Shown piece by piece: positions 7,406 through 14,997 of a stretch of 32,821 bases of DNA. Made by a program: the position numbers and the translations under genes. Numbering within the stretch: position 1 is the first letter of the stretch; each line of letters starts with the position of its first letter. The notes beneath the pieces were generated by a model. It was not told where the DNA came from, did not search any database, and saw only the letters and a program-made list of their open reading frames with translations. The stretch lies in the NCBI GenBank assembly GCA_003241485.1, contig QFQD01000064.1:1-32821 (forward strand). The letters are read 5' to 3'. This DNA comes from Ancylobacter novellus (GTDB lineage Bacteria; Pseudomonadota; Alphaproteobacteria; Rhizobiales; Xanthobacteraceae).

Positions 7406-7443
7406 CCAGCCGCTTCGGCGGCGGCGGGCGGGGAGGTATCCTC

Positions 7444-8406
7444 GTGAGCGCCGGTTTCCAGCCTGTTCGACGGCGACTTCTCGCACTCGGCGCCGCCTTG
7501 GCGTCGAGTGCGGTTTGTCGTGTTCTGCCGGCGGCGGCCGCGGCGGGTGACGACGCTCTGCCGCTGACCGAGGTCGCGCCGGGGATCCATGTCTTCAGCG
7601 CGCCCTATGAGCTGGTGGCGCCTGCCAACCAGGGCGCCATCGCGAATATGACGTTGATCGTCGGGCGCGACGCGGCCGCGATCATCGACACCGGCAACAG
7701 CCGGCTGGCCGGCGCGCGCATGCTGGCAGCCGCGCGCAAGGTGACGGATCTGCCGATCCGTTATGTCATCAACACCCATATGCATCCCGACCACACGCTC
7801 GGGAACGCGGCCTTCGAGGCGGCGGGAACGCGCTTCGTCGCCCATCACAAGATGCCGCGCGCCCTCTCGGTGCGCGCCGACACCTATCTCGACCAGGCGA
7901 ACCGCCTGCTCGGGCCGCTGGCGGAAGGCACTCGCATCGTGCTTCCCGACCTTCTGGTGCAGGATCGCCTCGAGCTGGACCTCGGCGAGCGCACGCTCCA
8001 GCTCCAAGCTCACCCGACCGCCCATACCGACAATGACCTGACGGTGCGCGACGCAAAGACGGGAAGCTGGGTGCTCGGCGACCTCTTGTTCGTCGGCCAT
8101 ATCCCGACGCTCGACGGCAGCCTGCGCGGCTGGCTGGCGCTGCTCGACCGGCTGGTGGCGGAGCCGGCGCCGCGCGTCGTGCCCGGTCATGGACCGGCGA
8201 TGGTCGACTGGCCCGAATCAAGCCGCGCCGAGCGCAGCTACCTCGCCGAACTCGCCGACGATATTCGCGCGCTCCTCGCCCGGGCCGGTTCCATGGCCGA
8301 TGCGCCACAGGCGGCGGCGCAGGACCAGCGCGGACAGTGGGCGCTGTTCGATGAGTTCAATCCGCGCAACGCGATCGCCACCTATCACGAGCTCGAATGG
8401 GAATAA
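7444..8406 (+). CDS. Quinoprotein relay system zinc metallohydrolase (SoxH-like, MBL fold)
   Basis: 320 residues starting at GTG 7444, with GGGGAGG seven bases before it. The metallo-beta-lactamase metal site is complete: H112-x-H114-x-D116-H117 (THMHPDH), H194, D213 and H249 (VVPGHG). The N-terminus (RRRLLALGAALASSA) is a Tat-like export signal. In length and motif it fits the family named quinoprotein relay system zinc metallohydrolase, found beside PQQ dehydrogenases together with a SoxYZ-like carrier; that partner is here at 30378-31199. Its substrate is not known; hydrolysis of a carrier-bound thioester-type adduct is the usual conjecture. Upstream of xoxF on the same strand. Confidence 0.82.
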   Translation: MSAGFQPVRRRLLALGAALASSAVCRVLPAAAAAGDDALPLTEVAPGIHVFSAPYELVAPANQGAIANMTLIVGRDAAAIIDTGNSRLAGARMLAAARKVTDLPIRYVINTHMHPDHTLGNAAFEAAGTRFVAHHKMPRALSVRADTYLDQANRLLGPLAEGTRIVLPDLLVQDRLELDLGERTLQLQAHPTAHTDNDLTVRDAKTGSWVLGDLLFVGHIPTLDGSLRGWLALLDRLVAEPAPRVVPGHGPAMVDWPESSRAERSYLAELADDIRALLARAGSMADAPQAAAQDQRGQWALFDEFNPRNAIATYHELEWE

Positions 8407-8784
8407 TTGCTGCGCTGCCGCAGAGTGCGCGCCACGCAATGCAGTGGAATTCAAGAATTCCGCAGGTCATTGCTCGTGGTATACCATATACTTCTTCGCA
8501 CTTGCAGCAAAATCATAATAAGAGTGCCCTTTCATAAGAGTTCTTATTGCGTGCCAAGTTAATTCGGATTAGCCTCATTCATGTCTTCGGCTTCAACGGG
8601 TTTCGAGGGATATCTCGATCCGGTTCGTAGGCCAGCTTGGGGCAGGGGCCCCCGTGAAGTCCGGCTGCATCTCCCCCAGCCGGTCGTGACACGCTGCCGA
8701 GGACAGAAGTTCAGAACGGCAACAAGCCGCGACGGGCTGCCCTGTGAGGGTTGGTCCCGGAGGATCGTTCAGGAGGAGAAAAGC
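8407..8784 (+). promoter_or_regulatory. Control region and long leader of xoxF
   Basis: 378 bases with no credible gene. It holds a near-perfect palindrome GGAATTC-AA-GAATTCC (8446-8461), the GGTATACC palindrome (8479-8486), the CTTAT-type half-sites described separately (8516-8549), and a leader hairpin CCGGCTG (8661-8667) / CAGCCGG (8677-8683). The region around 8460-8580 is A+T-rich and probably holds the promoter. An in-frame extension of xoxF runs through 8581-8784, but its Arg/Gly-rich translation does not look like a protein. The strong AGGAGGAG ribosome site at 8771-8778 fixes the start at 8785. Confidence 0.5.
8516..8549. promoter_or_regulatory. Cluster of three CTTAT-type half-sites before xoxF
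   Basis: Minus-strand CTTATTA (8522-8516) and CTTATGA (8538-8532), starts 16 bases apart, and plus-strand CTTATTG (8543-8549). The last two form the palindrome ATAAGA-GT-TCTTAT (8534-8547). The same half-site occurs as tandem 11-base repeats before pqqA, xoxG and the minus-strand ABC operon. The arrangement here differs, so binding by the same protein is a weaker inference. Confidence 0.45.
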
Positions 8785-10590
8785 ATGCGCAAGGTTCTTG
8801 CGGCAGCATTGATTACTGCTGCGGCAGCCTATGCTTGGCCCGCAGCGGCCAATGACGGGCTCACCAACATCATCAAAGACCCCAAGCAGTGGGGCATCCA
8901 GACCGGGGACTATGCCAACACCCGGTATTCCAAGCTCGACCAGATCAACGCCGGCAATGTGGGCAAGATCCAGGTGGCCTGGACCTTCTCGACCGGCGTT
9001 CTCCGTGGCCATGAGGGCGGTCCCCTCATCATCGGCGATGTGATGTATGTGCACACGCCGTTCCCGAACATCGTCTACGCGCTCGATCTGAACGACGATG
9101 GCAAGATCCTCTGGAAGTATGAGCCCAAGCAGGATCCGAACGTCATTCCGGTAATGTGCTGCGATACCGTCAACCGCGGTCTCGCTTATTCGGATGGCAC
9201 GATCTTCCTGCACCAGGCCGACACCACGCTCGTCGCCCTCGACGCCAAGACCGGCGCGAAGAAGTGGTCGGTGGTCAATGGTGACCCGAAGAAGGGCGAG
9301 ACCAACACCGCCACCGTTCTGCCGGTGAAGGACAAGGTCATCGTCGGTATCTCCGGCGGCGAGTTCGGCGTGCGCTGCCACGTCACCGCCTACGACACCA
9401 AGACCGGCAAGCAGATCTGGCGCGGTTATTCCATGGGTCCGGACAGCGATCTGCTGGTCGACCCGGAGAAGACCACCTCGCTCGGCAAGCCGATCGGCAA
9501 GGATTCTTCGCTGAAGACCTGGGAAGGCGATCAGTGGAAGATCGGCGGCGGCTGTACCTGGGGCTGGTACTCCTACGATCCGGAGACCAACCTGGTCTAT
9601 TACGGCTCGGGCAACCCCTCGACCTGGAACCCCTCCCAGCGCCCCGGCGACAACAAGTGGTCCATGACCATCTGGGCGCGTGATGCCGACACCGGCGTCG
9701 CCAAGTGGGTCTACCAGATGACCCCCCACGACGAGTGGGACTTCGACGGCGTGAACGAGATGATCCTCACGGATCAGCAGTTCAACGGCGCCGCGCGCAA
9801 GCTGCTGACCCACTTCGACCGCAACGGCTTCGGCTACACGCTTGACCGCGTGTCCGGCGAACTGCTGGTTGCCGAGAAGTTCGACCCGGCCGTGAACTGG
9901 GCCACCAAGGTCGACATGGACAAGAGCAGCCCGACCTATGGCCGTCCCATGGTCGTGGCCAAGTACTCGACCGCCCAGCAGGGCGAAGACGTGAACACCA
10001 AGGGCATCTGCCCGGCGGCTCTGGGTACCAAGGACCAGCAGCCGGCGGCCTTCTCGCCCAAGACCAACCTGTTCTACGTCCCCACCAACCACGTCTGCAT
10101 GGACTACGAGCCGTTCCGCGTCAGCTACACCGCGGGTCAGCCCTATGTCGGTGCCACCCTGTCGATGTTCCCCGCGCCGAACAGCCATGGCGGCATGGGC
10201 AACTTCATCGCCTGGGACAACACCAAGGGCAAGATCGTGTGGTCGCTGCCCGAGCCGTTCTCTGTGTGGTCGGGCGCTCTCGCCACCGCCGGCGACGTCG
10301 TGTTCTACGGCACGCTGGAAGGCTACCTGAAGGCGGTTGACGCCAAGACGGGCAAGGAACTCTACAAGTTCAAGACCCCGTCGGGCATCATCGGCAACGT
10401 CACCACCTATGAGCACAAGGGCAAGCAGTACATCGCCATCCTGTCGGGTGTCGGTGGCTGGGCGGGCATCGGCCTTGCGGCCGGCCTGACCGACCCGAAT
10501 GCCGGTCTTGGTGCGGTGGGCGGCTATGCGGCGCTCTCCAGCTACACCAACCTCGGCGGCCAGCTCACGGTGTTCGCACTGCCGAACTGA
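8785..10590 (+). CDS. xoxF: Lanthanide-dependent methanol dehydrogenase XoxF (PQQ quinoprotein)
   Basis: 601 residues from ATG 8785. A signal peptide ends at AAA-ND (about residue 22). Active-site residues are in place: vicinal disulfide C124-C125, E192 (GGEFG), N276 (GSGN), catalytic D318 and the extra D320 in HDEWDFDG. This last Asp is the mark of XoxF; calcium-type MxaF has Ala there. Numbers agree with those of the Methylobacterium XoxF1 protein. PQQ-binding tryptophan-docking repeats are seen throughout. It oxidises methanol to formaldehyde, possibly further, in the periplasm, passing electrons to XoxG. No mxaF or mxaI is present in the window. xoxG, xoxJ and pqq genes nearby complete the system. 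Confidence 0.96.
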   Translation: MRKVLAAALITAAAAYAWPAAANDGLTNIIKDPKQWGIQTGDYANTRYSKLDQINAGNVGKIQVAWTFSTGVLRGHEGGPLIIGDVMYVHTPFPNIVYALDLNDDGKILWKYEPKQDPNVIPVMCCDTVNRGLAYSDGTIFLHQADTTLVALDAKTGAKKWSVVNGDPKKGETNTATVLPVKDKVIVGISGGEFGVRCHVTAYDTKTGKQIWRGYSMGPDSDLLVDPEKTTSLGKPIGKDSSLKTWEGDQWKIGGGCTWGWYSYDPETNLVYYGSGNPSTWNPSQRPGDNKWSMTIWARDADTGVAKWVYQMTPHDEWDFDGVNEMILTDQQFNGAARKLLTHFDRNGFGYTLDRVSGELLVAEKFDPAVNWATKVDMDKSSPTYGRPMVVAKYSTAQQGEDVNTKGICPAALGTKDQQPAAFSPKTNLFYVPTNHVCMDYEPFRVSYTAGQPYVGATLSMFPAPNSHGGMGNFIAWDNTKGKIVWSLPEPFSVWSGALATAGDVVFYGTLEGYLKAVDAKTGKELYKFKTPSGIIGNVTTYEHKGKQYIAILSGVGGWAGIGLAAGLTDPNAGLGAVGGYAALSSYTNLGGQLTVFALPN

Positions 10591-10805
10591 GGCCAGGGCT
10601 GAGGGGCGGGGCCGTATCTCACGGCTCCATCCTTCCTGAACGATACGAGGGGGCCTGGCCGCCGGTAAATCCGGTGCGCCGGGCCCCAACGTCTCCGGCC
10701 TGCGAGCCTTATGAGAATCTTAAAAACAATCCCGAACCTCGCCGCCGCTCAGGGCGCAGCGATCGGATGACGGCCCTCCGGGGGGCGCCTTCAGGAGACT
10801 GATAC
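10591..10805 (+). other. xoxF-xoxG intergenic region
   Basis: 215 bases. Directly after xoxF there are GC-rich hairpins, e.g. GCCGT-atctc-ACGGC around 10614-10628, without a U-tract; they may partly terminate or protect the xoxF message. The middle holds the tandem CTTATGA box at 10708-10725. The ribosome site of xoxG (CAGGAG) ends the region. This suggests xoxG has its own promoter in addition to read-through. Confidence 0.45.
10708..10725 (+). promoter_or_regulatory. Tandem box CTTATGA-N4-CTTAAAA before xoxG
   Basis: CTTATGA-GAAT-CTTAAAA, the 7+4+7 (11-base period) direct repeat also found before pqqA and the minus-strand ABC operon. The second half matches four of the first five bases of the CTTAT core. 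It lies about 80 bases before the xoxG start. Confidence 0.5.
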
Positions 10806-11402
10806 ATGACGAATTTCTCTCGCGGATGGCTTGTTCCCGGCGGGCTGCCGGCATCCGCTCGCCGTTCGGCCCTTGCTCTCTCGGCGCTTGTGGCGTTCAC
10901 GCTGGCCGCACCGATCCTCGCTAAGGCGCAGGATGCGGCGGCGCCTGCCGCGGCGGCCCAGCCCAAGGAAAAGGACGATCTCGGCAAATACACCCTGCCC
11001 GATGGCGACCCGACTTATAACATCCAGGCCGACGGCACGATGGACTGGTACACCTATAGCGGGTATCGCCGCTATCACGCCGAATGCCACGTGTGCCATG
11101 GCCCCGACGGCATGGGTTCCAGCTACGCGCCGGCTCTCGCCGAGTCGCTCAAGACCATGACCTACGCGCAGTTCATGGAGGTCGTCGTCAACGGCAAGCA
11201 GAATGTCGGCGTCGGCCAGGCCAACCAGGTGATGCCTGCGTTCGGCGAGAACAAGAACGTCATGTGCTATCTCGACGACATCTACATCTATCTCAAGGCC
11301 CGCGCCGACGGTGCTCTCAGCCGCGAGCGGCCGAGCAAGCGCGAGGACAAGACGAAGGCGTACACGGCAAATGAAAATCAGTGCTTCGGACGCCCGGGCT
11401 GA
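10806..11402 (+). CDS. xoxG: Cytochrome cL-like electron acceptor of XoxF (four-cysteine type)
   Basis: 198 residues with an N-terminal export signal (hydrophobic run 21-40, cut near AKA-QD). One haem site C94-H-V-C97-H98; M143 in QVMPAFG is the probable axial ligand. Two more cysteines, C154 (MCYLDD) and C193 (NQCFG), can form a disulfide. This four-Cys pattern is that of the family called methanol-metabolism-related c-type cytochrome. It takes electrons from XoxF and passes them to a small cytochrome c such as that at 7001. ATG 10806 follows CAGGAG. Its end overlaps the chosen start of xoxJ by 32 bases. Confidence 0.9.
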   Translation: MTNFSRGWLVPGGLPASARRSALALSALVAFTLAAPILAKAQDAAAPAAAAQPKEKDDLGKYTLPDGDPTYNIQADGTMDWYTYSGYRRYHAECHVCHGPDGMGSSYAPALAESLKTMTYAQFMEVVVNGKQNVGVGQANQVMPAFGENKNVMCYLDDIYIYLKARADGALSRERPSKREDKTKAYTANENQCFGRPG

Positions 11403-12252
11403 CGTGTTGCGTCGGTCACTGCGGAGCCGGACTGTGCGAGCCCTTGGGCTCGCGCTTGCCGGGCTTTGCCTCGCTCTTCCCGCGCGCGCGCAGGTCTCCG
11501 ATCTCGTCGACCGCTCGACGCTGAGGGTCTGCGCGGATCCCGCGAACATGCCCTTTACCGACGAGAAGGAAGAGGGTTTCGAGAACAAGATCGCCGCCCT
11601 GCTGGCGGCAAAGCTCGGCTTGACGCTGGACTACACCTGGTTTCCCCAGGCGACCGGCTTCTACCGCATGACGCTCGGCTCCAAGCGCTGTGACGTGGTG
11701 ATGGGCTATGTCGCCGGCGGCGACCCCGTGCTCAACACCAATGCCTATTACCGCTCGGCGTGGGTGTTGATTACGCCGAAGGACGGCGATCTGGCGGATG
11801 TCGATACGCTGGAGGATCCCCGTCTGAAGGGACGGCGCATCGGTGTCGTGGCGGGCTCGCCACCTGGCGACCTGCTGTCGCGCAACGGGCTGATGAGCAT
11901 GGCGCGGCCCTATTCGCTGATGGTCGACCGGCGCTTTGAAAGTCCGGCCGAGGCGATGATCAAGGACATCAATGACGGCGAGATCGATGCCGGCATTCTG
12001 TGGGGGCCGATTGGCGGCTACTACGCCAAGGCGTCGCCCAAGCCGCTCGCGGTCATGCCGCTCGTGAAGGAGAAGGGCGATCCCTCGCTCGTCTACCGCA
12101 TCACCTTCGGCATCCGTCCGGGTGAGCTGAACTGGAAGCATCAGCTCAACGACTTCATCCAGAAGGAGCAGGGCGCGATCAACCGCATCCTGCTCGACTA
12201 TGGCGTGCCGTTGCTGGATTCACACGACCGACCCATCGAGCAGGCGCCTTAG
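11371..12252 (+). CDS. xoxJ: XoxJ-like periplasmic binding protein of the methanol dehydrogenase system
   Basis: 293 residues from ATG 11371 (MKISASDARAD...). A GTG at 11404, just after the xoxG stop, is an alternative in-frame start; an upstream ATG at 11311 is less likely. A signal peptide ends at ARA-QV. The rest has the type-2 periplasmic binding fold: LRVCADPANMPFTDEKEEGFE, then CDVVMGYVAGGDPVL and DGEIDAGILWGP. It matches the MxaJ/XoxJ family, thought to aid activation or assembly of PQQ dehydrogenases rather than uptake. Its position right after xoxF-xoxG is the classical xoxFGJ order. Confidence 0.88.
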   Translation: MKISASDARADVLRRSLRSRTVRALGLALAGLCLALPARAQVSDLVDRSTLRVCADPANMPFTDEKEEGFENKIAALLAAKLGLTLDYTWFPQATGFYRMTLGSKRCDVVMGYVAGGDPVLNTNAYYRSAWVLITPKDGDLADVDTLEDPRLKGRRIGVVAGSPPGDLLSRNGLMSMARPYSLMVDRRFESPAEAMIKDINDGEIDAGILWGPIGGYYAKASPKPLAVMPLVKEKGDPSLVYRITFGIRPGELNWKHQLNDFIQKEQGAINRILLDYGVPLLDSHDRPIEQAP

Positions 12253-12282
12253 ACGGCGCCCACGTCAACGCGCGAGGAGGAG

Positions 12283-12885
12283 ATGAGCACACGTCCTGAA
12301 CCTCCACTGGCCCGTCTGGCGTGGTTGGGCATGGCAGGGCTGGCCCTGGTGCTGCTGGTGTTGTCGCCGGCGGCCAGCCAGCCCGCGCCGTCCGTGCCCG
12401 AGCCGGATGATTACCGCATGGAGGCCTATCGCGCGCCGACGCCGGCGACGCTGAAGGGGGCCACGGTGATCGACACCGCCGAGGCGGAACGGCTCTGGCG
12501 GGCGAAGCAGGCGATTTTCGTCGATGTCATGCCGCGTGACGTGAAGCCGGACAATCTCCCGCCCGGCACGATCTGGCGCCACAAGAAGCGCGAGCATCTA
12601 CCGGGCAGCACATGGCTGCCCAATGTCGGCTACGGCGTGCTGAACGCGGCGACGGACGGCTATTTCCGCCGCGGACTTGAAGCGGTTTCCGGCGGCAGGC
12701 AGGATGCTGCCCTGGTGTTCTATTGCCAGACAGATTGCTGGATGTCGTGGAATGCCGCGAAACGCGCACAGGGTTATGGCTACACCCATATCGTCTGGTA
12801 TCCCGGCGGCAGCGATGGCTGGGCGAAGGCCGGACTTCCCTTGGAACTCGCCCTGGGAGTGACGCCGCCCTCGCCAGCGGCGTGA
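12283..12885 (+). CDS. PQQ-dependent catabolism-associated CXXCW-motif protein (rhodanese-like)
   Basis: 200 residues with an N-terminal membrane or signal segment (residues 11-31) and a rhodanese-like domain (VIDTAEAERLW, IFVDVMPRDV, LPGSTWLPNVGYG). The family motif is present near the C-terminus: FYCQTDCWMSWNAAKRA, with C148 and C152-W153. Here three residues, not two, separate the cysteines. The first Cys is at the rhodanese active-site position and could carry a persulfide or form a disulfide. GAGGAGG stands just before ATG 12283. It sits in the xox operon, 30 bases after xoxJ. The exact role is unknown. Confidence 0.82.
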   Translation: MSTRPEPPLARLAWLGMAGLALVLLVLSPAASQPAPSVPEPDDYRMEAYRAPTPATLKGATVIDTAEAERLWRAKQAIFVDVMPRDVKPDNLPPGTIWRHKKREHLPGSTWLPNVGYGVLNAATDGYFRRGLEAVSGGRQDAALVFYCQTDCWMSWNAAKRAQGYGYTHIVWYPGGSDGWAKAGLPLELALGVTPPSPAA

Positions 12886-12895
12886 TGGGCGTCCA

Positions 12896-13480
12896 ATGAG
12901 CGTCGCACCCTTCCGCAACTGGTTGGCGGCGCGGTGGGTCGCGGCGGCGGGCTTCATGGCCGCCGCGCTGCTGGCGCTTGTCCCGGTCCTGTGGGCGCCG
13001 CTGGCGCTGCCGGTGCTGCTGATCTTCCTCCACAGCCCCGCCTATATGCTGCATCAGGTCGAGGAGCACACGGGCGACCGCTTCCGCCGCTTCGCCAACA
13101 CGGTGATGTTCGGCGGGCGAGAGGCGCTGACCACGGCAAGCGTGATGGTGATCAACATTCCCGTGGTCTGGGGCCTCAACCTCGGCGCGCTCTACGCGGC
13201 GAGCCTGCTCGGGCCGGGATACGCGCTGGTGGCGCCCTACGCACTGGTGGTGAATGCGCTCACCCATTTCGGCGCCGCGCTCAGGCTGCGGCGCTACAAT
13301 CCCGGCCTCGCCACGGCGCTGCTGGTCTTCCTGCCGCTCGGCCTCGTCACGCTCCGGGTGATTGGCGGTGAGGCCGACACCACGCTCCACCAGCATCTGG
13401 CCGCGCTCGCCGGCGCGCTCGCGCTGCACGCGCTCATCATTCTGTACGTGATGCTCAGGCTTTGGCGTCTGGGCCGCTGA
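12896..13480 (+). CDS. HXXEE-domain membrane protein
   Basis: 194 residues, strongly hydrophobic, with five or so membrane segments (about 14-46, 77-100, 101-125, 138-158, 168-190). After the first hairpin comes H53-Q-V-E56-E57-H58, the motif that names the HXXEE family; such His/Glu clusters suggest a metal site or catalytic centre, but no function is known. It starts 10 bases after the CXXCW gene on the same strand, so it belongs to the xox operon and ends 3 bases from the convergent gene at 13484. A link to metal or lanthanide handling is speculative. Confidence 0.75.
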   Translation: MSVAPFRNWLAARWVAAAGFMAAALLALVPVLWAPLALPVLLIFLHSPAYMLHQVEEHTGDRFRRFANTVMFGGREALTTASVMVINIPVVWGLNLGALYAASLLGPGYALVAPYALVVNALTHFGAALRLRRYNPGLATALLVFLPLGLVTLRVIGGEADTTLHQHLAALAGALALHALIILYVMLRLWRLGR

Positions 13481-13483
13481 GGG

Positions 13484-14101
13484 CTACTGCATCGCTTCCT
13501 GAATGGTGCGGGCGAGCGAGAAGGCGCGCTGTTCCAGGATGACAGGGCTCTCGCACACGGCAGTGACCGCCTGCGTGCGGGTGTCATAGATGCGGGTGTC
13601 CCAAAGAAGCTGCTTTTCCAGTTCGGCCACCTTGGCCTTCGCCTCGTCCGTGTCGGCGGCCTTCTTCGCCTTGGCGAAGGCGAGGCTCTCTTCCTTGATC
13701 CGCTGGGACAATTCGATCTGGTGCTGCGAATAGCGCTCGATGCCGTTCATGATGCGCGAGCGGCGGGCGTTGATCTGGTCGAACACGCCCGCGAACAGCA
13801 AGGTCAGGCGCTCCTTCTTGTCCGCGCCCAGGGTGCCGGCGAGCGCGGTGATCTTCTGGCTGGCGTCGTCGATCGGCGTGCGTTGGGCAACGAGCACGGG
13901 GACCAGCTCGGCGATCTGGCGATCCTCCTGCCAGTTCAGATTGTCGATGGCCGGACCCGACCACATCTGGCCGGCGGCCAGCACCGGCACCTTGCGCTGG
14001 ACGCAGGGCCACAGCCCGCCGGAAGGCGCGGCCGCCCATGCCGGTGCGGCGAGGGTGAGCAGAAGGGGAAGAGCAAGGCGAAGGGGGCGGGAAATGGGCA
14101 T
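13484..14101 (-). CDS. Periplasmic protein of unknown function in the PQQ island
   Basis: 205 residues from ATG 14101, chosen for its GAGGA seven bases upstream. Signal peptide ends near AWA-AA. The mature part begins SGGLWPCVQRKVP, then a long helical region (residues ~45-180) with a charged coiled-coil-like stretch (QHQIELSQRIKEESLAFAK, KAKVAELEKQLLW). Two cysteines, one near each end (WPCVQ, AVCESP), may pair. I do not know a named family; similar small helical proteins accompany PQQ alcohol oxidation clusters. Same strand as the ABC permease and 50 bases after it, so it is likely the last gene of that operon. Confidence 0.7.
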   Translation of the reverse strand: MPISRPLRLALPLLLTLAAPAWAAAPSGGLWPCVQRKVPVLAAGQMWSGPAIDNLNWQEDRQIAELVPVLVAQRTPIDDASQKITALAGTLGADKKERLTLLFAGVFDQINARRSRIMNGIERYSQHQIELSQRIKEESLAFAKAKKAADTDEAKAKVAELEKQLLWDTRIYDTRTQAVTAVCESPVILEQRAFSLARTIQEAMQ

Positions 14102-14151
14102 CGGCGTTTCCTCGGGGCGTTCGTTCGTCTGGCCTCTTCGGGCCATGAGAA

Positions 14152-14997
14152 TCACTTGGCGTCGTCCGGCCCGCCACGGCGGGCCATCACACCGGCGGAA
14201 GGATCATAAGCCAGGATCGAGGCGGCAAGAAACACAAGCGCGCAACCCGCGACGATGAGCGCGGAGAGCGGCTCGAACTGGCCGTAGAGCGCGAAGCGGA
14301 TGAGTTCGACCGCGTAGGTGAAGGGGTTCAGCGTGCAGATCCACCACAGCGCCAGGCTGCTCTCCTGCACCCGCCACAGCGGGTAGAGCGCGGAGGAGGC
14401 GAAGAACATCGGAAAGATCACGAAGTTCATCACGCTGGCGAAGTTCTCCATCTGCCGGAACACGGAGGACATCAGCAGGCCCATCGAGCCGAGCATGAGG
14501 CCGGTGAGCAGCAGCGCCGGCAGCACCGCGACATAGCCGAGCGGGGGCAGCTCCACCTCCCAGAACCAGGCGATGGCGAGGAAGGTGTAGACCTGCAGCA
14601 GCGAGACGCAGATGCCGGCGGTGAGCTTCGACACCAGGAGGAACCAGCGCGGATAGGGGCTGACCAGCAGGATGCGCATCGAGCCGACCTCGCGGTCATA
14701 GACCATGGAAAGCGAGGATTGCAGGCCGTTGAAAAGCTGGATCATCGCGACCAGCCCCGGCGTCACATAGACCTCGTAGAGCACATAGGTCTCGTAAGGC
14801 GGGATGATCGAGACGCCGAGCACCGAGCGGAAGCCGGCGGCGAAGATGAACAGCCATACCAGCGGGCGCACCAGCGCCGAGAGGAAGCGGCCGCGCTGGT
14901 TGAGAAAGCGCAGCGCCTCGCGCCAGCATATGCCCGCCATGCAGACGAGATAGCCGGACAGCGGCAGGCGGAAGCGCGGGGTGCCGGGCAGGCTCAT
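14152..14997 (-). CDS. ABC-2 type permease of the PQQ alcohol oxidation system (PedC-like)
   Basis: 281 residues with six hydrophobic segments and the ABC-2 permease pattern, including YDREVGSMRILLVSPYPRW (the coupling-helix region) and the conserved NPFTYAVELIRF near the last helices. This fold belongs to exporters and to lipid or haem transporters. The closest named group is the alcohol ABC transporter permease (PedC-like) seen with PQQ ethanol and methanol dehydrogenases. Its ATG overlaps the stop of the ATPase gene by four bases (ATGA), so both are made together. Substrate unknown. Confidence 0.85.
   Translation of the reverse strand: MSLPGTPRFRLPLSGYLVCMAGICWREALRFLNQRGRFLSALVRPLVWLFIFAAGFRSVLGVSIIPPYETYVLYEVYVTPGLVAMIQLFNGLQSSLSMVYDREVGSMRILLVSPYPRWFLLVSKLTAGICVSLLQVYTFLAIAWFWEVELPPLGYVAVLPALLLTGLMLGSMGLLMSSVFRQMENFASVMNFVIFPMFFASSALYPLWRVQESSLALWWICTLNPFTYAVELIRFALYGQFEPLSALIVAGCALVFLAASILAYDPSAGVMARRGGPDDAK

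Noticed and set aside
8581..8784. In-frame 68-codon N-terminal extension of xoxF
   Set aside because: AGGAGGAG before 8785 and a perfect signal peptide right after that ATG fix the start; the extension is Arg/Gly-rich and would block export.
8593..10689. A 698-codon open frame on the minus strand across xoxF
   Set aside because: It is an antisense shadow caused by high third-position GC; xoxF on the plus strand has all family residues and this frame has no ribosome site or recognisable domain.
10766..10801. Short upstream frame MTALRGAPSGD ending just before xoxG
   Set aside because: No ribosome site and no amino-acid bias; it overlaps the xoxG Shine-Dalgarno. Likely chance.
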